Of a DNA stretch of 64,000 bases, positions 37,161-49,415 are shown piece after piece (positions within the stretch are counted from its first letter, which is position 1; the number at the start of each line of letters is the position of its first letter). The notes beneath the pieces are model-generated. The model made no database searches and was not told the DNA's origin. It saw only the letters and a program-made list of their open reading frames with translations. The position numbers and the translations under genes are program-made. This DNA comes from Acanthosepion lycidas (Eukaryota > Mollusca > Cephalopoda > Sepiida > Sepiidae). Location: assembly GCA_963932145.1 (NCBI GenBank), contig OZ010577.1, positions 14,423,889-14,487,888 on the forward strand, in the 5' to 3' direction.

Positions 37161-38769
37161 GTGAGCGTAGCATGCAAAGTTTACGACTCACGTAACAGGG
37201 ATTTACTTGAAACAATGTGTGGACGCAAAGTGGGTGATCGCTGTATGTTTCTCTCCTGCCGTGCGTTCTATTTACCTTTACATTCTTTCATTTAACTTTA
37301 TGAACAGGCAAGGGCCTCCTCTAAAACTGGCTTACAATTATTTTTCATTCGAACTCATACAGTGAGCGTAGCATGCAAAGGTTACGACTCACGTAACAGG
37401 GATTTCCTTGAAAAACTGTGTGGACGCAAAATGGGTGATCGCTCTATGTTTCTCTCCTGCCGTGCGTTCTATTTACCTTTACATTCTTTCATTTCACTTT
37501 ATGAACAGGCAAGAGCCTCCTCTAAAAGATGCTTACAATTATTTTTCATTCGAACTCATACAGTGAGCGTAGCATGCAAAGGTTACGACTCACGTAACAG
37601 GGATTTACTTGAAAAACTGTGTGGACGCAAAGTGGGTGATCGCTGTATGTTTCTCTCGTGCCGTGCTTTCTATTTACCTTTACATTCTTTCATTTCACTT
37701 TATGAACAGGCAAGAGCCTCCTCTAAAACCGGCTTACAATTATTTTTCATTCGAACTCATACAGTGAGCGTAGCATGCAATGGTTACAACTCACGTAACA
37801 GGGATTTCCTTGAAAAACTGTGTGGACGCAAAATGGGTGATCGCTGTATGTTTCTCTCCTGCCGTGCGTTCTATTTACCTTTACATTCTTTTATTTCACT
37901 TTATGAACAGGCAAGGGCCTCCTCTAAAACCGGCTTACAATTATTTTTCATTCGAACTCATACAGTGAGCGTAGCATGCAAAGGTTACGACTCACGTAAC
38001 AGGGATTTACTTGAAAAACTGTGTGGACGCAAAGTGGGTGATCGCTGTATGTTTCTCTCCTGCCGTGCGTTCTATTTACCTTTACATTCTTTCATTTCAC
38101 TTTATGAACAGGCAAGTGCCTCCTCTAACACCGGCTTACAATTATTTTTCATTCGAACTCATACACTGAGCGTAGCATGCAAAGGATACTATTCATATAA
38201 CAGGGATTTCCTTGAAAAACTGTGTGGACGCAAAGTGGGTGATCGCTGTATGTTTCTCTCCTGCCGTGCGTTCTATTTACCTTTACATTCTTTCATTTAA
38301 CTTTATGAACAGGCAAGAGCCTCCTCTAAAACCGGCTTACAATTATTTTTCATTCGAACTCATACAGTGAGCGTAGCATGCAAAGGTTACGACTCACGTA
38401 ACAGGGATTTCCTTGAAAAACTGTGTGGACGCAAAATGGGTGATCGCTGTATGTTTCTCTCCTACCGTGCGTTCTATTTACCTTTACATTCTTTCATTTC
38501 ACTTTATGAACAGGCAAGGGTCTCCTCTAAAACCGGCTTACAAATATTTTTCATTCGAACTCATACAGTGAGCGTAGCATGCAAAGGATACTATTAATAT
38601 AACAGGGATTTCCTTCAAAAACTGTGTGGACGCAAAGTGGGTGATCGCTGTATGTTTTTCTCCTGCCGTGCGTTCTATTTACCTTTACATTCTTTCATTT
38701 CACTTTATGAACAGGCAAGAGCCTCCTCTAAAACCGGCTTACAATTAACTTTTCATTCGAACTCATACA
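37161..38769 (+). repeat. 8-mer contracted unit, copy C (1,609 bp)
   Basis: Order is a1 (37161, with GAAACAATG), a2, a3, a4 (37764, GCAATGGTTACAAC), a5, a6, a7/a9 hybrid (38367), a10 (38568). The hybrid joins the a7 marker CTCCTACCG (about 38461) to the a9 markers GGGTCTCCTC and CTTACAAATA (from about 38518), so two monomers are missing. The terminal ATTAAC insertion is at 38744. Up to the hybrid it matches copy A at offset 3,017 bp. Confidence 0.92.
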
Positions 38770-39766
38770 GTGAGCGTAGCATGCAAAGTTTACGACTCAC
38801 GTAACAGGGATTTACTTGAAAAAATGTGTGGACGCAAAGTGGGTGATCGCTGTATGTTTCTCTCCTGCCGTGCGTTCTATTTACCTTTACATTCTTTCAT
38901 TTATCTTTATGAACAGGCAAGGGCCTCCTCTAAAACTGGCTTACAATTATTTTTCATTCGAACTCATACAGTGAGCGTAGCATGCAAAGGTTACGACTCA
39001 CGTAACAGGGATTTCCTTGAAAAAATGTGTGGACGCAAAATGGGTGATCGCTCTATGTTTCTCTCCTGCCGTGCGTTCTATTTACCTTTACATTCTTTCA
39101 TTTAACTTTATGAACAGGCAAGAGCCTCCTCTAAAAGATGCTTACAATTATTTTTCATTCGAACTCATACAGTGAGCGTAGCATGCAAAGGTTACGACTC
39201 ACGTAACAGGGATTTACTTGAAAAACTGTGTGGACGCAAAGTGGGTGATCGCTGTATGTTTCTCTCGTGCCGTGCGTTCTATTTACCTTTACATTCTTTC
39301 ATTTCACTTTATGAACAGGCAAGAGCCTCCTCTAAAACCGGCTTACAATTATTTTTCATTCGAACTCATACAGTGAGCGTAGCATGCAATGGTTACAACT
39401 CACGTAACAGGGATTTCCTTGAAAAACTGTGTGGACGCAAAATGGGTGATCGCTGTATGTTTCTCTCCTGCCGTGCGTTCTATTTACCTTTACATTCTTT
39501 CATTTCACTTTATGAACAGGCAAGGGCCTCCTCTAAAACCGGCTTACAATTATTTTTCATTCGAACTCATACAGTGAGCGTAGCATGCAAAGGTTACGAC
39601 TCACGTAACAGGGATTTCCTTGAAAAACTGTGTGGACGCAAAGTGGGTGATCGCTGTATGTTTCTCTCCTGCCTATTTACCTTTACATTCTTTCATTTCA
39701 CTTTATGAACAGGCAAGAGGCTCCACTAAAAGCTGCTTACAATTATTTTTCATTCGAACTCATACA
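38770..39766 (+). repeat. Partial fourth unit, copy D, ending at an 8-bp deletion
   Basis: a1 (38770, with TTTATCTTTATG), a2 (38971, now with GAAAAAATG and TAA at codon 45), a3 (39172) and a4 (39373) are present. Monomer 39574 then carries CTCCTGCCTATTTAC, an eight-base loss relative to CTGCCGTGCGTTCTATTTAC at about 39673, giving a 193-bp monomer, the shortest in the window. After it the array changes to the GTTCATATAAC-type segment, so the deletion lies close to a domain boundary. Confidence 0.88.
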
Positions 39767-40369
39767 CTGAGCGTAGCATGCAAAGGATACTGTTCATATA
39801 ACAGGGATTTCCTTGAAAAACTGTGTGGACGCAAAGTGGGTGATCGCTGTATGTTTCTCTCCTGCCGTGCGTTCTATTTACCTTTACATTCTTTCATTTA
39901 ACTTTATGAACAGGCACGAGCCTCCTCTGAAAGCTGCTTACAATTATTTTTCATTCGAACTCATACAGTGAGCGTAGCATGCAAAGGTTACGACTCACGT
40001 AACAGGGATTTCCTTGAAAAACTGTGTGGACGCAAAATGGGTGATCGCTGTATGTTTCTCTCCTGCCGTGCGTTCTATTTACCTTTACATTCTTTCATTT
40101 CCCTTTATGAACAGGCAAGAGCCTCCTCTAAAACCGGCTTACAATTATTTTTCATTCGAACTCATACAGTGAGCGTAGCATCCAAAGGTTACGACTCACG
40201 TAACAGGGATTTCCTTGAAAAACTGTGTGGACGCAAAATGGGTGATCGCTGTATGTTTCTCTCCTGCCGTGCGTTCTATTTACCTTTACATTCTTTCATT
40301 TCACTTTATGAACAGGCAAGAGCCTCCTCTAAAACCGGCTTACAATTATTTTTCATTCGAACTCATACA
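39767..40369 (+). repeat. Transition monomers after the 8-bp deletion
   Basis: Three monomers: 39767 is class B with GGATACTGTTC after CACTGAGC; 39968 is class A with TTTCCCTTTATG; 40169 has GCATCCAAAGG, the marker also seen at 35752. The segment leads into the dispersed cassette at 40370. Confidence 0.7.
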
Positions 40370-41977
40370 CTGAGCGTAGCATACAAAGGATACTGTTCAT
40401 ATAACAGGGATTTCCTTGAAAAACTGTGTGGACGCAAAGTGGGTGATCGCTGTATGTTTCTCTCCTGCCGTGCGTTCTATTTACCTTTACATTCTTTCAT
40501 TTAACTTTATGAACAGGCAAGAGCCTCCTCTAAAACCGGCTTACAATTATTTTTCATTCGAACTCATACAGTAAGCGTAGCATGCAAAGGTTACGACTCA
40601 CGTAACAGGGATTTCCTTAAAAAACTGTGTGGACGCAAAATGGGTGATCGCTGTATGTTTCTCTCCTGCCGTGCGTTCTATGTACCTTTACATTCTTTCA
40701 TTTAACTTTATGAACAGGCAAGAGCCTCCTCTGAGACCGGCTTACAATTATTTTTCATTCGAACTCATACAGTGAGCGTAGCATGCAAAGGTTACGACTC
40801 ACGTAACAGGGATTTCCTTGAAAAACTGTGTGGACGCAAAATGGGTGATCGCTGTATGTTTCTCTCCTGCCGTGCGTTCTATTTACCTTTACATTCTTTC
40901 ATTTCACTTTATGAACAGGCAAGAGCCTCCTCTAAAACCGGCTTGCAATTATTTTTCATTCGAACTCATACACTGAGCGTAGCATGCAAAGGATACTATT
41001 CATATAACAGGGATTTCCTTGAAAAACTGTGTGGACGCAAAGTGGGTGATCGCTGTATGTTTCTCTCCTGACGTGCGTTCTATTTACCTTTACATTCTTT
41101 CATTTAACTTTATGAACAGGTAAGAGCCTCCACTAAAACCGGCTTACAATTATTTTTCATACGAACTCATACACTGAGCGTAGCATGCAAAGGATACTAT
41201 TCATATAACAGGGATTTCCTTGAAAAACTGTGTGGACGCAAAGTGGGTGATCGCTGTATGTTTCTCTCCTGCCGTGCGTTCTATTTACCTTTACATTCTT
41301 TCATTTAACTTTATGAACAGGCAAGAGCCTCCTCTAAAACCGGCTTACAATTATTTTTCATTCGAACTCATACAGTGAGCGTAGCATGCAAAGGTTACGA
41401 CTCACGTAACAGGGATTTCCTTGAAAAACTGTGTGGACGCAAAATGGGTGATCGCTGTATGTTTCTCTCCTACCGTGCGTTTTATTTACCTTTACATTCT
41501 TTCATTTCACTTTATGAACTGGCAAGGGCCTCCTCCAAAACCGGCTTACAATTATTTTTCATTCGAACTCATACAGTGAGCGTAGCATGCAAAGGTTACG
41601 ACTCACGTAACAGGGATTTCCTTGAAAAACTGTGTGGACGCAAAGTGGGTGATCGCTGTATGTTTCTCTCCTGGCGTGCGTTCTATTTACCTTTACATTC
41701 TTTCATTTCACTTTATGAACAGGCAAGAGCCTCCTCTAAAACCGGCTTGCAATTATTTTTCATTCGAACTCATACACTGAGCGTAGCATGCAAAGGATAC
41801 TATTCATATAACAGGGATTTCCTTGAAAAACTGTGTGGACGCAAAGTGGGTGATCGCTGTATGTTTCTCTCCTGACGTGCGTTCTATTTACCTTTACATT
41901 CTTTCATTTAACTTTATGAACAGGTAAGAGCCTCCACTAAAACCGGCTTACAATTATTTTTCATTCGAACTCATACA
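40370..41977 (+). repeat. Dispersed cassette, occurrence P
   Basis: Order: class B GGATACTGTTC (40370), CAGTAAGCG with CCTTAAAAAAC and TATGTACC (40571), plain class A (40772), class B with CTCCTGACG (40973), CAGGTAAG then class B (41174), CTCCTACCG (41375), CTCCTGGCG (41576), CTCCTGACG again (41777), ending in a second CAGGTAAG. The first part recurs as occurrences Q (45194) and R (48411). P to Q offset is 4,824 bp, exactly 24 monomers. Confidence 0.85.
41117..41124 (+). other. CAGGTAAG variant (first of eight)
   Basis: A single C-to-T change turns the usual GAACAGGCAAG at monomer position 149 into GAACAGGTAAG, which matches the consensus 5' splice-site sequence. It is found at 41117, 41921, 45941, 48957, 51972, 53379, 54384 and 54585. 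In all eight cases GCCTCCAC follows; in seven, all but 54384, the preceding monomer segment carries the TGA form CTCCTGACG. It is thus a lineage marker. Use as a splice site is not shown. Confidence 0.85.
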
Positions 41978-44900
41978 GTGAGCGTAGCATGCAAAGGATA
42001 CTATTCATATAACAGGGATTTCCTTGAAAAACTGTGTGGACGCAAAATGGGTGATCGCTGTATGTTTCTCTCCTGCCGTGCGTTCTATTTACCTTTACAT
42101 TCTTTCATTTAACTTTATGAACAGGCAAGAGGCTCCTCTAAAAGCTGCTTACAATTATTTTTCATTCGAACTCATACAGTGAGCGTAGCATGCAAAGGAT
42201 ACTATTCATATAACAGGGATTTCCTTGAAAAACTGTGTGGACGCAAAATGGGTGATCGCTGTATGTTTCTCTCCTGCCGTGCGTTCTATTTACCTTTACA
42301 TTCTTTCATTTAACTTTATGAACAGGCAAGAGGCTCCTCTAAAAGCTGCTTACAATTATTTTTCATTCGAACTCATACAGTGAGCGTAGCATGCAACGGT
42401 TACGACTCACGTAACAGGGATTTCCTTGAAAAACTGTGTGGACGCAAAATGAGTGATCGCTGTATGTTTCTCTCCTGCCGTGCGTTCTATTTACCTTTAC
42501 ATTCTTTCATTTAACTTTATGAACAGGCAAGAGCCTCCTCTAAAAGCTGCTTACAATTATTTTTCATTCGAACTCATACCGTGAGCGTAGCATGCAAAGG
42601 TTACGACTCACGTAACAGGGATTTCCTTGAAAAAATGTGTGGACGCAAAATGGGTGATCGCTGTATGTTTTTCTCCTGCCGTGCGTTCTATTTACCTTTA
42701 CATTCTTTCATTTCACTTTATGAACAGGCAAGAGCCTCCTTTAAAACCGGCTTACAATTATTTTTCATTCGAACTCATACAGTGAGCGTAGCATGCAAAG
42801 GTTACGACTCACGTAACAGGGATTTCCTTGAAAAACTGTGTGGACGCAAAATGGGTGATCGCTGTATGTTTCTCTCCTGCCGTGCATTCTATTTACCTTT
42901 ACATTCTTTCATTTCACTTTATGAACAGGCAAGAGCCTCCTCTAAAACCGGCTTACAATTATTTTTCATTCGAACTCATACAGTGAGCGTAGCATGCAAA
43001 GGTTACGACTCACGTAACAGGGATTTCCTTGAAAAACTGTGTGGACGCAAAATGGGTGATCGCTGTATGTTTCTCTCCTGCCGTGCGTTCTATTTACCTT
43101 TACATTCTTTCATTTCACTTTATGGACAGGCAAGAGCCTCCTCTAAAACCGGCTTACAATTATTTTTCATTCGCACTCATACACTGAGCGTAGCATGCAA
43201 AGGATACTATTCATATAACAGGGATTTCCTTGAAAAACTGTGTGGACGCAAAGTGGGTGATCGCTGTATGTTTCTCTCCTGCCGTGCGTTCTATTTACCT
43301 TTACATTCTTTCATTTAACTTTATGAACAGGCAAGAGCCTCCTCTAAAACCGGCTTACAATTATTTTTCATTCGAACTCATACAGTGAGCGTAGCATGCA
43401 AAGGTTACGACTCACGTAACAGGGATTTCCTTGAAAAACTGTGTGGACGCAAAATGGGTGATCGCTGTATGTTTCTCTCCTGCCGTGCGTTCTATTTACC
43501 TTTACATTCTTTCATTTCACTTTATGAACAGTCAAGAGCCTCCTCTAAAACCGGCTTACAATTATTTTTCATTCGAACTCATACAGTGAGCGTAGCATGC
43601 AAAGGTTACGACTCACGTAACAGGGATTTCCTTGAAAAACTGTGTGGACGCAAAATGGGTGATCCCTGTATGTTTCTCTCCTGCCGTGCGTTCTATTTAC
43701 CTTTACATTCTTTCATTTCACTTTATGAACAGGCAAGAGCCTCCTCTAAAACCGGCTTACAATTATTTTTCATTCGAACTCATACACTGAGCGTAGCATG
43801 CAAAGGATACTATTCATATAACAGGGATTTCCTTGAAAAACTGCGTGGACGCAAAGTGGGTGATCGCTGTATGTTTCTCTCCTGCCGTGCGTTCTATTTA
43901 CCTTTACATTCTTTCATTTAACTTTATGAACAGGCAAGAGCCTCCTCTGAAACCGGCTTACAATTATTTTTCATTCGAACTCATACAGTGAGCGTAGCAT
44001 GCAAAGGTTACGACTCACGTAACAGGGATTTCCTTGAAAAACTGTGTGGACGCAAAATGGGTGATCGCTGTATGTTTCTCTCCTGCCGTGCGTTCTATTT
44101 ACCTTTACATTCTTTCATTTCACTTTATGAACAGGCATGAGCCTCCTCAAAAACCGGCTTGCAATTATTTTTCATTCGAACTCATACAGTGAGCGTAGCA
44201 TGCAAAGGATACTATTCATATAACAGGGATTTCCTTGAAAAACTGTGTGGACGCAAAGTGGGTGATCGCAGTATGTTTCTCTCCTACCGTGCGTTCTATT
44301 TACCTTTACATTCTTTCATTTCACTTTATGAACAGGCAAGAGCCTCCTCTAAAACCGGCTTACAATTATTTTTCATTCGAACTCATACAGTGAGCGTAGC
44401 ATGCAAAGGTTACGACTCACGTAACAGGGATTTCCTTGAAAAACTGTGTGGACGCAAAATGGGTGATCGCTGTATGTTTCTCTCCTACCGTGCGTTCTAT
44501 TTACCTTTACATTCTTTCATTTAACTTTATGAACAGGCAAGGGCCTCCTCTAAAACCTGCTTACAATTATTTTTCATTCGAACTCATACAGTGAGAGTAG
44601 CATGCAAAGGATACTATTCATATAACAGGGATTTCCTTGAAAAACTGTGTGGACGCAAAGTGGGTGATCGCTGTATGTTTCTCTCCTGCCGTGCGTTCTA
44701 TTTACCTTTACATTCTTTCATTTCACTTTATGAACAGGCAAGAGCCTCCTCTAAAACCGGCTTACAATTATTTTTCATTCGAACTCATACAGTGAGCGTA
44801 GCATGCAAAGGATACTATTCATATAACAGGGATTTCCTTGAAAAACTGTGTGGACGCAAAATGGGTGATCGCTGAATGTTTCTCTCCTACCGAGCGTTCT

Positions 44901-45193
44901 ATTTACCTTTACATTCTTTCATTTAACTTTATGAACAGGCAAGAGCCTGCTCTGAAAGCTGCTTACAATTATTTTTCATTCGAACTCATACAGTGAGCGT
45001 AGCATGCAAAGGTTACGACTCACGTAACAGGGATTTCCTTGAAAAACTGTGTGGACGCAAAATGGGTGATCGCTGAATGTTTCTCTCCTGCCGTGCGTTC
45101 TATTTACCTTTACATTCTTTCATTTCACTTTATGAACAGGCAAGAGCCTCCTCTAAAACCGGCTTACAATTATTTTTCATTCGAACTCATACA
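41978..45193 (+). repeat. Mixed satellite segment between cassettes P and Q
   Basis: Sixteen monomers at constant 201-bp spacing. 41978 and 42179 are class B neighbours; 42380 has GCAACGG with AAAATGAGTG; 42581 has GAAAAAATG with TGTTTTTCTCC, resembling the 29921-30122 pair. 42983 ends in TTATGGACAGG; 43586 has GATCCCTG; 43787 has CTGCGTGGACG; 43988 ends in GGCATGAGCC (TGA). CTGAATGTTTC in 44792 and 44993 converts TGT to TGA. No clean higher-order period was found. Confidence 0.7.
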
Positions 45194-46600
45194 CTGAGCG
45201 TAGCATGCAAAGGATACTGTTCATATAACAGGGATTTCCTTGAAAAACTGTGTGGACGCAAAGTGGGTGATCGCTGTATGTTTCTCTCCTGCCGTGCGTT
45301 CTATTTACCTTTACATTCTTTCATTTAACTTTATGAACAGGCAAGAGCCTCCTCTAAAACCGGCTTACAATTATTTTTCATTCGAACTCATACAGTAAGC
45401 GTAGCATGCAAAGGTTACGACTCACGTAACAGGGATTTCCTTAAAAAACTGTGTGGACGCAAAATGGGTGATCGCTGTATCTTTCTCTCCTGCCGTGCGT
45501 TCTATGTACCTTTACATTCTTTCATTTAACTTTATGAACAGGCAAGAGCCTCCTCTGAAACCGGCTTACAATTATTTTTCATTCGAACTCATACAGTGAG
45601 CGTAGCATGCAAAGGTTACGACTCACGTAACAGGGATTTCCTTGAAAAACTGTGTGGACGCAAAATGGGTGATCGCTGTATGTTTCTCTCCTGCCGTGCG
45701 TTCTATTTACCTTTACATTCTTTCATTTCACTTTATGAACAGGCAAGAGCCTCCTCTAAAACCGGCTTGCAATTATTTTTCATTCGAACTCATACACTGA
45801 GCGTAGCATGCAAAGGATACGATTCATATAACAGGGATTTCCTTGAAAAACTGTGTGGACGCAAAGTGGGTGATCGCTGTATGTTTCTCTCCTGACGTGC
45901 GTTCTATTTACCTTTACATTCTTTCATTTAACTTTATGAACAGGTAAGAGCCTCCACTAAAACCGGCTTACAATTATTTTTCATTCGAACTCATACACTG
46001 AGCGTAGCATGCAAAGGATACTATTCATATAACAGGGATTTCCTTGAAAAACTGTGTGGACGCAAAGTGGGTGATCGCTGTATGTTTCTCTCCTGCCGTG
46101 CGTTCTATTTACCTTTACATTCTTTCATTTAACTTTATGAACAGGCAAGAGCCTCCTCTAAAACCGGCTTACAATTATTTTTCATTCGAACTCATACAGT
46201 GAGCGTAGCATGCAAAGGTTACGACTCACGTAACAGGGATTTCCTTGAAAAACTGTGTGGACGCAAAATGGGTGATCGCTGTATGTTTCTCTCCTACCGT
46301 GCGTTCTATTTACCTTTACATTCTTTCATTTCACTTTATGAACAGGCAAGGGCCTCCTCCAAAACCGGCTTACAATTATTTTTCATTCGAACTCATACAG
46401 TGAGCGTAGCATGCAAAGGTTACGACTCACGTAACAGGGATTTCCTTGAAAAACTGTGTGGACGCAAAGTGGGTGATCGCTGTATGTTTCTCTCCTGGCG
46501 TGCGTTCTATTTACCTTTACATTCTTTCATTTCACTTTATGAACAGGCAAGAGGCTCCTCTAAAAGCTGCTTACAATTATTTTTCATTCGAACTCATACA
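45194..46600 (+). repeat. Dispersed cassette, occurrence Q
   Basis: Matches occurrence P in order and markers: GGATACTGTTC (45194), CAGTAAGCG with CCTTAAAAAAC and TATGTACC (45395), 45596, CTCCTGACG (45797), CAGGTAAG (45941) then 45998, CTCCTACCG (46199), CTCCTGGCG (46400). It differs at 45797, where the class B element reads GGATACGATTC (an A/B hybrid), and at 46400, whose tail is AAGAGGCTCCTCTAAAAGC rather than AAGAGCCTCCTC. Confidence 0.85.
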
Positions 46601-48410
46601 GTGAGAGTAGCATGCAAAGGGTACGACTCACGTAACAGGGATTTCCTTGAAAAACTGTGTGGACGCAAAGTGGGTGATCGCTGTATGTTTCTCTCCTGCC
46701 GTGCGTTCTATTTACCTTTACATTCTTTCATTTCACTTTATGAACAGGCAAGAGCCTCCTCTAAAGCCGGCTTACAATTATTTTTCATTCGAACTCATAC
46801 AGTGAGCGTAGCATGCAAAGGTTACGACTCACGTAACAGGGATTTCCTTGAAAAACTGTGTGGACGCAAAATGGGTGATCGCTGTATGTTTTTTCTCCTA
46901 CCGTGCGTTCTATTTACCTTTACATTCTTTCATTTCACTTTCTGAACAGGCAAGAGCCTCCTCTAAAACCGGCTTACAATTATTTTTCATTCGAACTCAT
47001 ACAGTGAGAGTAGCATGCAAAGGTTACAACTCACGTAACAGGGATTTCCTTGAAAAACTGTGTGGACGCAAAGTGGGTGATCGCTGTATGTTTCTCTCCT
47101 GCCGTGCGTTCTATTTACCTTTACATTCTTTCATTTCACTTTATGAACAGGAAAGAGCCTCCTCTAAAACCGGCTAACAATTATTTTTCATTCGAACTCA
47201 TACAGTGAGCGTAGCATGCAAAGGTTACGACTCACGTAACAGGGATTTCCTTGAAAAACTGTGTGGACGCAAAGTGGGTGATCGCTGTATGTTTCTTTCC
47301 TGCCGTGCGTTCTATTTACCTTTACATTCTTTCATTTCACTTTATGAACAGGCAAGAGGCTCCTCTAAAAGCTGCTTACAATTATTTTTCATTCGAACTC
47401 ATACAGTGAGAGTAGCATGCAAAGGTTACGACTCACGTAACAGGGATTTCCTTGAAAAACTGTGTGGACGCAAAGTGGGTGATCGCTGTATGTTTCTCTC
47501 CTGCCGTGCGTTCTATTTACCTTTACATTCTTTCATTTCACTTTATGAACAGGCAAGAGCCTCCTCTAAAGCCGGCTTACAATTATTTTTCATTCGAACT
47601 CATACAGTGAGCGTAGCATGCTAAGGTTACGACTCACGTAACAGGGATTTCCTTGAAAAACTGTGTGCACGCAAAATGGGTGATCGCTGTATGTTTCTCT
47701 CCTACCGTGCGTTCTATTTACCTTTACATTCTTTCATTTCACATTATGAACAGTCAAGAGCCTCCTCTAAAACCGGCTTACAATTATTTTTCATTCGAAC
47801 TCATACAGTGAGCGTAGCGCGCAAAGGTTACGACTCACGTAACAGGGATTTCCTTGAAAAACTGTGTGGACGCAAAGTGGGTGATCGCTGTATGTTTCTC
47901 TCCTGCCGTGCGTTCTATTTACCTTTACATTCTTTCATTTCACTTTATGAACAGTCAAGAGCCTCCTCTAAAACCGGCTTACAATTATTTTTCATTCGAA
48001 CTCATACTGTGAGCGTAGCATGCAAAGGTTACGACTCACGTAACAGGGATTTCCTTGAAAAACTGTGTGGACGCAAAATGGGTGATCGCTGTAAGTTTCT
48101 CTCCTACCGTGCGTTCTATTTACCTTTACATTCTTTCATTTCACTTTATGAACAGGCAAGAGCCTCCTCTAAAACCGGCTTACAATTATTTTTCATTCGA
48201 ACTCATACAGTGAGCGTAGCATGCAAAGGTTACGACTCACGTAACATGGATTTCCTTGAAAAACTGTGTGGACGCAAAGTGTGTGATCGCTGTATGTTTC
48301 TCTCCTGCCGGGCGTTCTATTTACCTTTACATTCTTTCATTTAACTTTATGAACAGGCAAGAGCCTCCTCTAAAACCGGCTTGCAATTATTTTTCATTCG
48401 AACTCATACA
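46601..48410 (+). repeat. GTGAGAGTAG segment with GCATGCTAAGG and GTAGCGCGC markers
   Basis: Monomers with GTGAGAGTAG (46601, 47004, 47406) lie next to GCATGCTAAGG (47607, in-frame TAA), GTAGCGCGCAAAGG (47808), ACTGTGAGC with GCTGTAAGTTTC (48009) and CATGGATTTCC with GTGTGTG (48210). A one-base insertion (TGTTTTTTCTCC, about 46890) moves the phase to 47004+201n. The 47607-48210 series is repeated at 51024-51627, offset 3,417 bp (17 monomers). Confidence 0.8.
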
Positions 48411-49415
48411 GTAAGCGTAGCATGCAAAGGTTACGACTCACGTAACAGGGATTTCCTTAGAAAACTGTGTGGACGCAAAATGGGTGATCGCTGTATGTTT
48501 CTCTCCTGCCGTGCGTTCTATGTACCTTTACATTCTTTCATTTAACTTTATGAACAGGCAAGAGCCTCCTCTGAAACCGGCTTACAATTATTTTTCATTC
48601 GAACTCATACAGTGAGCGTAGCATGCAAAGGTTACGACTCACGTAACAGGGATTTCCTTGAAAAACTGTGTGGACGCAAAATGGGTGATCGCTGTATGTT
48701 TCTCTCCTGCCGTGCGTTCTATTTACCTTTACATTCTTTCATTTCACTTTATGAACAGGCAAGAGCCTCCTCTAAAACCGGCTTGCAATTATTTTTCATT
48801 CGAACTCATACACTGAGCGTAGCATGCAAAGGATACTATTCATATAACAGGGATTTCCTTGAAAAACTGTGTGGACGCAAAGTGGGTGATCGCTGTATGT
48901 TTCTCTCCTGACGTGCGTTCTATTTACCTTTACATTCTTTCATTTAACTTTATGAACAGGTAAGAGCCTCCACTAAAACCGGCTTACAATTATTTTTCAT
49001 TCGAACTCATACACTGAGCGTAGCATGCAAAGGATACTATTCATATAACAGGGATTTCCTTGAAAAACTGTGTGGACGCAAAGTGGGTGATCGCTGTATG
49101 TTTCTCTCCTGCCGTGCGTTCTATTTACCTTTACATTCTTTCATTTAACTTTATGAACAGGCAAGAGCCTCCTCTAAAGCCGGCTTACAATTATTTTTCA
49201 TTCGAACTCATACAGTGAGCGTAGCATGCAAAGGTTACGACTCACGTAACAGGGATTTCCTTGAAAAACTGTGTGGACGCAAAGTGGGTGATCGCTGTAT
49301 GTTTCTCTCCTGGCGTGCGTTCTATTTACCTTTACATTCTTTCATTTCACTTTATGAACAGGCAAGAGGCTCCTCTAAAAGCTGCTTACAATTATTTTTC
49401 ATTCGAACTCATACA
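48411..49415 (+). repeat. Dispersed cassette, occurrence R (shortened)
   Basis: CAGTAAGCG with CCTTAGAAAAC and TATGTACC (48411), 48612, CTCCTGACG (48813), CAGGTAAG (48957) then 49014, and directly CTCCTGGCG with AAGAGGCTCC (49215). The CTCCTACCG monomer present in P (41375) and Q (46199) is missing, so R lost one monomer. Its 40571-type monomer carries CCTTAGAAAAC where P and Q have CCTTAAAAAAC. Confidence 0.85.
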
